Shown piece by piece: positions 1 to 4,517 of a stretch of DNA of 5,238 nt. Location: assembly GCA_023409675.1 (NCBI GenBank), contig JAEYRC010000356.1, positions 1 through 5,238 of the forward strand, given 5' to 3'. Each line of letters starts with the position of its first letter. Positions within the stretch are counted from its first letter, which is position 1. Below the pieces are notes generated by a model that did no database searches, was not told where the DNA came from, and saw only the letters and a program-made list of their open reading frames with translations. Source of the stretch: Bacteroidota bacterium (lineage in GTDB: Bacteria; Bacteroidota; Bacteroidia; Chitinophagales; Chitinophagaceae). Made by a program: the position numbers and the translations under genes.

Positions 1-564
1 GACTCAGCTCCGGTGCAGGAACGAAGCTGGGCCATGCGCAGTGGACTGGGGTGGATTGGAAATAACGGTAATTTAATTCATCCAGGGGCCGGATCTTTTT
101 ATTTCCTGGCCACGCTAATTACTGATCTTGAACTTGAAGCGGATACTGCCTTTGCTAAAGATTACTGTGGCACCTGTACGCGTTGTATAGAAGCCTGCCC
201 CACGGATGCCATCCTTCCCAATCGCGAAATTGACGGCAGCCGGTGCATTTCCTATTTTACGATCGAATTGAAATCATCGCTTATTCCTGATGACGTGCAG
301 GGTAAATTCAAAGACTGGATCTTTGGTTGCGATATTTGTCAGGACGTTTGTCCGTGGAACCGCTTTTCCACTCCCCATACAGAACCTGCTTTTGCTCCAC
401 TTCAGGAAATCCTGAATTTCAGCACAAAGGAATGGGAAGAACTGACAGAGGAACAGTTTCGACAAATTTTCAAACGCTCGCCCATAAAACGCACCAAATT
501 CCAGGGTATTCAGCGTAACCTGAAATTTTCTCAGCTACCAGCTTCAGTAGATCCGGAGAAATGA
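1..564 (+). CDS. queG: Epoxyqueuosine reductase QueG, C-terminal part (5' end outside window)
   Basis: QueG is a cytosolic, cobalamin-dependent iron-sulfur enzyme that reduces epoxyqueuosine to queuosine in the wobble base of certain tRNAs, the last step of the pathway. The frame is open from base 1 (D-S-A-P-V), so the internal GTG at base 13 is not a real start. The visible part is 187 residues, and the N-terminal cobalamin-binding portion is missing. The opening DSAPV..R segment matches the conserved QueG stretch whose Asp is thought to act in catalysis (family knowledge), and GLGWIG follows at residues 15-20. Two 4Fe-4S clusters are indicated by C56-x2-C59-x2-C62-x3-C66-P, C82 and the QueG hallmark CDICQDVCPWN with C110, C113 and C117. 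The end, SPIKR followed by an RN pair, is where short QueGs stop, so the C-terminal HEAT-repeat extension of some homologues is absent. It converges with the minus-strand cluster, leaving 6 bp between stop codons. Confidence 0.95.
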   Translation, partial: DSAPVQERSWAMRSGLGWIGNNGNLIHPGAGSFYFLATLITDLELEADTAFAKDYCGTCTRCIEACPTDAILPNREIDGSRCISYFTIELKSSLIPDDVQGKFKDWIFGCDICQDVCPWNRFSTPHTEPAFAPLQEILNFSTKEWEELTEEQFRQIFKRSPIKRTKFQGIQRNLKFSQLPASVDPEK

Positions 565-567
565 TGC

Positions 568-586
568 GGGCTAAAACTGCCAGCCC
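568..586. terminator. Weak hairpin at the convergent 3' ends of queG and the barrel gene
   Basis: GGGCT (568-572) and AGCCC (582-586) form a perfect 5-bp stem with a 9-base loop. It lies just past the queG stop and over the last codons of the minus-strand barrel gene. Neither strand has a clear U-tract after the stem, so it is not a textbook intrinsic terminator. It is the only hairpin I see where both transcripts should end. Assignment as a bidirectional terminator is inference. Confidence 0.22.
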
Positions 587-1128
587 AGTAACAATGAAAC
601 TCTTCTGTAATAGTAGTCCATAAACTCCTTTGCCAGGCCACAGGGCGGATTAGTACAAAACTCCCGGAATTCGCGCATCTCCCGGTGATGCTTATACGAA
701 TAGCCAAGGCTCAGCATAAAGGCATCCTTACCGGACCTTGTATGAACCCGGTAGCCCAGATGTGCTGCGCCATAAAAACCCGGTGTACTTTTTCGCGACA
801 CAGTATTCCAGTCGGGAAGATTATCCGTATTCCACGGGAAGTTTAACCCTGCTCCGGCCGTAATAAAAAACGTTCGGGGCTTTAACCGGGCATCGGCACT
901 TAAGGAAATATAAGCTGGAACAGAACGGCTCCCATAATAGTCGAGCCCGGCGCCCAACCCTGCAAAATACCGTTTGAACGTAACTCCGTTAATGCTGTGC
1001 AACTGGAAAGCCGAGCCGCTTTGCCCTTCGAGCAAACCGATATGATTTCTGGAATTGAACCGTAATTTATCCTGTCCCCAACCGGAAATCACGCAACACA
1101 TCAAACTAACAGCAAACATTAAACGCAT
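571..1128 (-). CDS. Small secreted outer-membrane beta-barrel-like protein, function unknown
   Basis: The 185-residue protein begins with a Sec signal peptide: a short basic start, a hydrophobic core at about residues 4-14, and probable cleavage near SGWG|Q (18/19). No good lipobox precedes C11 or C12. The mature part alternates aromatic and glycine-rich segments typical of antiparallel barrel strands, for example around 54-64, 72-80, 86-96, 117-128, 136-146 and 173-185. It ends in W-Q-F, and a terminal aromatic residue is a common outer-membrane barrel signature. C158 and C163 (CTNPPC) lie in a charged, probably exposed loop before the last strand and could form a disulfide. The length would suit an eight-strand barrel, but I cannot name a specific family. 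Its ATG overlaps the stop codon of the upstream lipoprotein gene by one base (TAATG), which implies translational coupling and supports this start. It is the last gene of the minus-strand cluster. A specific role is unknown; membership of the envelope module is inferred from position. Confidence 0.82.
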   Translation of the reverse strand: MRLMFAVSLMCCVISGWGQDKLRFNSRNHIGLLEGQSGSAFQLHSINGVTFKRYFAGLGAGLDYYGSRSVPAYISLSADARLKPRTFFITAGAGLNFPWNTDNLPDWNTVSRKSTPGFYGAAHLGYRVHTRSGKDAFMLSLGYSYKHHREMREFREFCTNPPCGLAKEFMDYYYRRVSLLLGWQF

Positions 1129-2390
1129 TATGATCTCTTTACGGGTAAGGTGCTGATCAACCGAAGATCCTGTGGATTTGAATAATCAAACTGGAACAGG
1201 CCTTCCTTTGCCATAAGTATAAGCCTGCTGTTCCAGGCAATAACATCATAGGCATTCATGCCTTTCAGGTGACGGGTTAGTTTCAGGGATTCGATGTTGG
1301 AGATATCATACAATTTCAGTCCGTCATCACCATCACATACAAATAAGGCATCCCCATCTACGGCCAAACCATGCGGATTTTTTAGCGGATAGGATTTGAT
1401 CAGTGCAGGAGCATGGATATTGCGAATATCCAGGACATCAAGTTGGTTGGCGGTACCCATACAGGCGGTACCCGTTCGGAGGGTTACGAACGCATGCTCA
1501 TCATTGGCTACAACAGGATCGCAGGCCCGGGCATGGCTGAAAGCGCCCAGCCTCACCGGCGCGAAGGGAGATTCTATACTATAAATAAACATTCCCGTAG
1601 CTGAACCAATAAATAATTTATCGCGGAAGGGATAGATAGTTTCGATATCCCATCCCACCATAGTGTTCGATTTCACCTGGGGTTGCAGCGGTATACTGAT
1701 ATCCACTACATTCAGTGAATTGTTATTTACGGCATACAGAATATTCTGCACAATGGTAAAACGGGCCATTGAGCCTGCGATACCAGGCACCATAGCTGCT
1801 GCTTTCGAAGATTCAAAAGCATCTGAAAAAGCAATTAAGCAGTTGCACCAATTGCCATTATTGATCACATTTGCATCGACCGTTGTATCCTTGCGTATCC
1901 AGTCAACAATGATCTGATTCTGGCCGGCAACAAATCCGTTGCCATAACGACGTTCAGGAAAAACATCTTCCACTATAGTTTCCAGTTTTGCCTGGGTGGG
2001 ATCTGTAATATCAATCGAAAGCAGGTCTGTATACATATCCGCATACAATACATTGCCTTTAACGGCTATATCCACATTACCGGGAATGGCTATAAAGCCC
2101 TGAGGGCGCGGGTTTTCAGGCCTGCTGTTATCTATGATATGCACACCCTTGTCAATTTCATTGATGAACAGATAGGATCCGTACAAATAAATCTTACCCG
2201 GATTACTAAGGGTCTTTGGCGCTGCAGGTTTTATTTGTGCAATGACTTCAGACCGATCAGCCATTACCGGCCGAAGAATAGTATAGGTGCGGGTTATATT
2301 GTCTTTTACACAAGACTGAAAAGACAATACCGATAAGAGCAGGCATACCAGTATAAATGAAACAAAGGGAAGCTTTCTCATAGCAATCAT
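1128..2390 (-). CDS. LVIVD-repeat beta-propeller lipoprotein, probably surface-exposed
   Basis: The 420-residue protein starts with a lipoprotein signal: basic R5-K6, a hydrophobic core to about residue 22, then FQSC with C27 as the likely lipidated cysteine. V28-K29-D30 follows; a K plus acidic residues just after the cysteine resembles the lipoprotein export signal known for Bacteroidota surface lipoproteins (a partial match). The body carries seven variants of the LVIVD motif (hydrophobic-V/I-D, then S/T and often P), near residues 82-94, 122-131, 225-237, 266-278, 316-328, 357-370 and 397-409. This suggests a seven-bladed propeller. C290 and C310 flank the family-typical CDPVV...TLR segment and may pair, and WCNC occurs at 181-184. 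LVIVD proteins are widespread in Bacteroidota but lack a known biochemical function. The first ATG is used here; the ATG three codons later (2381) is equally plausible and keeps the signal peptide. The gene lies 34 bp after the anti-sigma-like gene and overlaps the next gene by one base. Confidence 0.9.
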   Translation of the reverse strand: MIAMRKLPFVSFILVCLLLSVLSFQSCVKDNITRTYTILRPVMADRSEVIAQIKPAAPKTLSNPGKIYLYGSYLFINEIDKGVHIIDNSRPENPRPQGFIAIPGNVDIAVKGNVLYADMYTDLLSIDITDPTQAKLETIVEDVFPERRYGNGFVAGQNQIIVDWIRKDTTVDANVINNGNWCNCLIAFSDAFESSKAAAMVPGIAGSMARFTIVQNILYAVNNNSLNVVDISIPLQPQVKSNTMVGWDIETIYPFRDKLFIGSATGMFIYSIESPFAPVRLGAFSHARACDPVVANDEHAFVTLRTGTACMGTANQLDVLDIRNIHAPALIKSYPLKNPHGLAVDGDALFVCDGDDGLKLYDISNIESLKLTRHLKGMNAYDVIAWNSRLILMAKEGLFQFDYSNPQDLRLISTLPVKRS

Positions 2391-2394
2391 TTTG

Positions 2395-2428
2395 TAACTG
2401 ACAATAAAAAATCAGTTATCGTTGTCAG
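2395..2428 (-). promoter_or_regulatory. Two mutually exclusive small stem-loops in the gap before the lipoprotein gene
   Basis: One stem pairs TAACTGA (2395-2401) with TCAGTTA (2412-2418) around a 10-base A/T-rich loop. A second pairs CTGACAA (2398-2404) with TTGTCAG (2422-2428) around a 17-base spacer and includes the upstream stop codon. Both are perfect 7-bp matches and share bases 2398-2401, so only one can form at a time. They occupy the only real gap inside the cluster and end four bases before the lipoprotein ATG. A role in setting relative expression of the two genes is inference, and chance is quite possible for such short arms. Confidence 0.25.
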
Positions 2429-3879
2429 CGTACTTTATTAAGGAAAATTTTTGCTTCCAGTCCAATACTCATAAACCGGTTTTTTTCAGGAAGATCGCTG
2501 GTCAGCAGATTATTGAGCGTATACCGGAATACCGGACCAATTTTAACCGGCAGCTTCGAACGCCGGAACAGGTCGGTGGTAACGCTACCCTGCACAGCAA
2601 CCTGCCAGGGATTAACTAAGGCATCGTTTTCATAATAGATTCCCGAACTGCCGTCGAAATGCAGGGCTGATGTGGAGAGCAATTTTGAGAATACCGCTCC
2701 TGCTGAAATTTCCACGGGTAGCACGCTGTTTTGATTAGCCTTATAATGCAGCGCCAGGGGTAGGTCGAGGTAATGATAATTCATCGAATATTTTTTCTCC
2801 TTTTCAGGGCGATAAAAATATTCTAATTGCAAAAATCCATTATTGCCAGAATTGGCTACGCGGCCGCTGTCGACACGCGAACCGAGTTGAATGGTGCTGC
2901 TCAGCCGGGTATATTGTAGTCCTGCAGATAATGCAATGCGTTTTCCGCTTTCTCTGCGGACAAAAGCACCGGCTGTATACGCCAGTCCCGGAGTAATATC
3001 TGCCGGTTGATAAGTTATTCCCAGCCAGGGCAACATGGCTGAATTAGGCGCCTGGGCAAAGTCGGCAACTTCAGCGCGCTTCAAACCAAACAATTCGCCG
3101 GTACTTATTCCGGAAACTCCGGAGCCCAGCGTTAAGCCCCAGGACCAACGGTTGTCAGCAAGTGACGGCTGGTGTTTCTTTGCACTTAGCACATCAGTGG
3201 GCAGGGGTCGAAATGGAGCATCAAGTAGTTTACTGATATCCGCATGTTGCGAAGCAGCAGGCTGCTGATTAACTACCGCGTGGCGTAAAGCCTGTTCAGA
3301 ATGGCTGTTTACTAATTTATCATTTTCGATTCCAGCCTGAGGAAAGCGTGAAGAACGATCGGCTGCCAGACGCTGAACTTTAGTTGTATTAGCGATACTG
3401 TTTAAATTATTTTGAACCAGTTCCGTAGCCCGGAAATGTTCCTGTGCAGCAATTATCGTTTTCTGTTTTGTAGGAATTTCATCAGTAACCTCTTTTGAAG
3501 CATTAATATCTTCAGGGGTATCCATAGGCGTTAGTCCATGACCGGTTGACGGTACAGCTTGAACAGGTCCGGAAGATCTATCAGTCAGGGTATTGTTTTG
3601 TGTGGAATTTTCTTTGGCAGCAGACCTTTCCCCGGCTAAGCTTTCCTGTTTCCGGACAACCATTTCCGAAGAGCCAGAATCGGATAAATAAATAAGGCTG
3701 ATGACCCCGGCAGTAAGCAATACCAGGGTAAGTGGAATCCATATAAGACCGCGGCGGCGGCGGGGTTGCCGGTTCAGGGTTTTTTCCAACGCATCCCACG
3801 AACCTTCCGATGGGCGGACCTTAAATCCCTCCATCTGCCGGCGAACCTGTTTTTCAAAATCATGGTCGGACATATACAT
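2425..3879 (-). CDS. Dual-membrane anti-sigma-like protein with C-terminal outer-membrane beta-barrel (Dma-like)
   Basis: The protein has 484 residues from the ATG at 3879. An ATG at 3873 (MSDHDF) and a TTG at 3894 (489 residues) are alternatives; no Shine-Dalgarno sequence decides, only an A-rich leader. Residues 1-38 are charged and helical, with the DFEKQVRRQM...RPSEGSWDALE pattern seen at the N-termini of anti-sigma-like Bacteroidota proteins. R40-R43 then precede a single membrane helix (about 46-65), which predicts an N-inside topology. Residues 66-244 are a Ser/Thr/Gln/Asn/Ala-rich, probably disordered periplasmic linker. From about 245 to the end, alternating strand patterns and the HYLDLPLAL segment indicate a PorT-like outer-membrane barrel. 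I see no cysteine in the protein. This order matches Dma-type dual membrane-spanning anti-sigma factors of Bacteroides (established architecture; membership here is inferred). It would hold the adjacent sigma factor at the membrane and release it on an outer-membrane signal. It overlaps the sigma gene by 20 bp. The alternative is a barrel protein with an inner-membrane anchor and no sigma binding. Confidence 0.85.
   Translation of the reverse strand: MYMSDHDFEKQVRRQMEGFKVRPSEGSWDALEKTLNRQPRRRRGLIWIPLTLVLLTAGVISLIYLSDSGSSEMVVRKQESLAGERSAAKENSTQNNTLTDRSSGPVQAVPSTGHGLTPMDTPEDINASKEVTDEIPTKQKTIIAAQEHFRATELVQNNLNSIANTTKVQRLAADRSSRFPQAGIENDKLVNSHSEQALRHAVVNQQPAASQHADISKLLDAPFRPLPTDVLSAKKHQPSLADNRWSWGLTLGSGVSGISTGELFGLKRAEVADFAQAPNSAMLPWLGITYQPADITPGLAYTAGAFVRRESGKRIALSAGLQYTRLSSTIQLGSRVDSGRVANSGNNGFLQLEYFYRPEKEKKYSMNYHYLDLPLALHYKANQNSVLPVEISAGAVFSKLLSTSALHFDGSSGIYYENDALVNPWQVAVQGSVTTDLFRRSKLPVKIGPVFRYTLNNLLTSDLPEKNRFMSIGLEAKIFLNKVR
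3751..3762 (-). repeat. Short CGC triplet run encoding the Arg cluster before the membrane helix
   Basis: Four GCG units on the plus strand read as consecutive CGC arginine codons on the coding strand. They supply R40-R43, the positive-inside anchor directly before the transmembrane helix of the anti-sigma-like protein. Being a perfect trinucleotide run, it could change length without breaking the frame. Confidence 0.5.
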
Positions 3880-4432
3880 CAATTTTTTTTTCAACGGGCT
3901 TTTTTTTGCCCAGCCAGGTAATCAGCAATGATCTTGCCCTGGCATATTGTGATCTTGAAGTTCCCTCATTGATACCCAGCATCCGTCCGATTTCCACATG
4001 CGTAAATCCCTCCACCGCATGCAGGTTGAAGATAGTCTGATAGCCTGTAGGCAACTGCCGGATCAGGGCAGCCAGATCCCTGGCATTGATCGTAATCTCC
4101 GGATTGTCGTAACTCACCGGGTGGAGGGTATCATCCGTAAAAGAAAGATCTGCCTGATATCGCTTATGTTGCTTCAGGTAATTCAACGCGGTATTCACCA
4201 TGATACGGCGAATCCATCCGCCTAACTCCCCTTCCGCCTTATACTGGTGCATGTTTCGGTAAACCTTAATGAAGCCCTCCTGCATTACATCTTCGGCATC
4301 ATCCATAGACTTGGTGTACCGGTAGCAAATGCCCAGCATGGTTTCCGCAAAGCGTTCGTAAAGCGCTTTTTGCGCTTCCCGTTTACCTGCAAGGCAACCC
4401 TTTACCAGTAAGGAATCTTCAATTCTATGCAT
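3860..4432 (-). CDS. ECF-family RNA polymerase sigma-70 factor
   Basis: The 190-residue length is typical of extracytoplasmic-function sigma factors, which direct RNA polymerase to a dedicated promoter set and contain only regions 2 and 4. Region 2 covers about residues 20-90, with the core-binding and -10-recognition stretch DAEDVMQEGFIKVYRN at 45-60 and then W73-IRRI and NTALNYLK at 80-87. A linker spans about 91-118. Region 4 covers about 119-171, with LIRQLPTGYQTIFNL followed by a helix-turn-helix (HVEIGRMLGINEGTSRSQYARAR) that reads the -35 element. A lysine-rich tail (177-190) runs into the overlap with the next gene. The ATG at 4432 is preceded by a fair Shine-Dalgarno sequence (AGGTGA, six bases away). 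It is the first gene of the cluster and overlaps the anti-sigma-like gene by 20 bp, the usual layout for an ECF sigma and its regulator. Autoregulation is common in such pairs, but I could not recognise an ECF promoter here. The regulon is unknown. Confidence 0.96.
   Translation of the reverse strand: MHRIEDSLLVKGCLAGKREAQKALYERFAETMLGICYRYTKSMDDAEDVMQEGFIKVYRNMHQYKAEGELGGWIRRIMVNTALNYLKQHKRYQADLSFTDDTLHPVSYDNPEITINARDLAALIRQLPTGYQTIFNLHAVEGFTHVEIGRMLGINEGTSRSQYARARSLLITWLGKKKPVEKKIDVYVRP
3883..3907 (-). repeat. A9 and A8 homopolymer tracts at the sigma/anti-sigma junction
   Basis: On the coding strand an A8 run (3907-3900) is flanked by GGGC and GCCC, a perfect 4-bp inverted repeat, and an A9 run (3891-3883) follows eight bases later. 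Both lie in the last codons of the sigma gene, just before the start of the next gene. The anti-sigma frame is open across both, and it is the +1 frame relative to sigma. Loss of a single A in either tract, by mutation or transcriptional slippage, would therefore fuse the two reading frames. Confidence 0.55.
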
Positions 4433-4438
4433 AGTTCT

Positions 4439-4444
4439 TCACCT
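4439..4444 (-). promoter_or_regulatory. Ribosome binding site of the sigma factor gene
   Basis: AGGTGA on the minus strand ends six bases before the ATG at 4432. It is the clearest Shine-Dalgarno-like sequence in this window and supports the chosen sigma start. The other minus-strand genes rely on overlap or A-rich leaders. Confidence 0.5.
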
Positions 4445-4492
4445 GTTTGACAGCGGTCGAATTCTTTTCGTTGCATCGCCCCCCATTAAGAT

Positions 4493-4517
4493 ATGCCCTT
4501 GTTATCTTTGAGGGCAT
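4493..4517. promoter_or_regulatory. Perfect inverted repeat over the bioA promoter and start codon (candidate operator)
   Basis: ATGCCCT (4493-4499) and AGGGCAT (4511-4517) are exact reverse complements separated by 11 bases. The spacer contains the putative -7 element and the right arm includes the first two bases of the bioA ATG. An 18-bp centre-to-centre spacing fits a dimeric regulator bound on one or two faces of the helix. It does not look like the classical BirA operator (TTGTAAACC-type arms) or the BioR palindrome, so any regulator is unknown. If transcription starts at the ATG the left arm is not transcribed, which favours a DNA operator over an RNA hairpin. Confidence 0.35.
4503..4510 (+). 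promoter_or_regulatory. Bacteroidota-type -7 element of the bioA promoter
   Basis: TATCTTTG matches the TAnnTTTG consensus recognised by the Bacteroidota primary sigma factor. I see no TTG -33 element at the usual distance (the nearest TTG is 29 bases upstream). Its position implies transcription starting at or within a base or two of the bioA ATG at 4516, meaning a leaderless or nearly leaderless mRNA. Confidence 0.4.

Noticed and set aside
13..15. GTG as the start of the first gene.
   Set aside because: The frame is open to base 1 and the upstream residues DSAP belong to the conserved QueG motif, so the gene begins outside the window.
1396..1917. Plus-strand open frames of 62-84 codons inside the lipoprotein gene.
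   Set aside because: They lie opposite a convincing lipoprotein gene with signal peptide and repeats, lack recognisable motifs, and overlap each other.
2860..2874. NotI (GCGGCCGC) and SalI (GTCGAC) sites one base apart, resembling a cloning polylinker.
   Set aside because: The bases sit in an uninterrupted barrel-coding frame with normal residues on both sides (VDSGRVANSG), and no other vector sequence is present.
3581..3799. A 72-codon minus-strand frame inside the anti-sigma-like gene.
   Set aside because: It is an out-of-frame shadow of the arginine cluster, membrane helix and linker region, and shows no domain of its own.
3899..3905. dnaX-like -1 frameshift heptamer A AAA AAG in the sigma gene.
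   Set aside because: A -1 shift reaches a TGA after two more codons and would only trim the tail of the sigma factor. No clear downstream stimulatory structure was seen beyond a 4-bp stem around the A-tract itself.
4443..4453. Short palindrome CTGT-TTG-ACAG upstream of the sigma ribosome binding site.
   Set aside because: The arms are only four bases and are expected by chance.
4433..4515. Possible ECF-type autoregulated promoter (GCAACG...CGACC on the minus strand) before the sigma gene.
   Set aside because: The spacing between the two blocks is about 10 bases, too short for ECF -35/-10 elements, and the blocks are not a recognised consensus.
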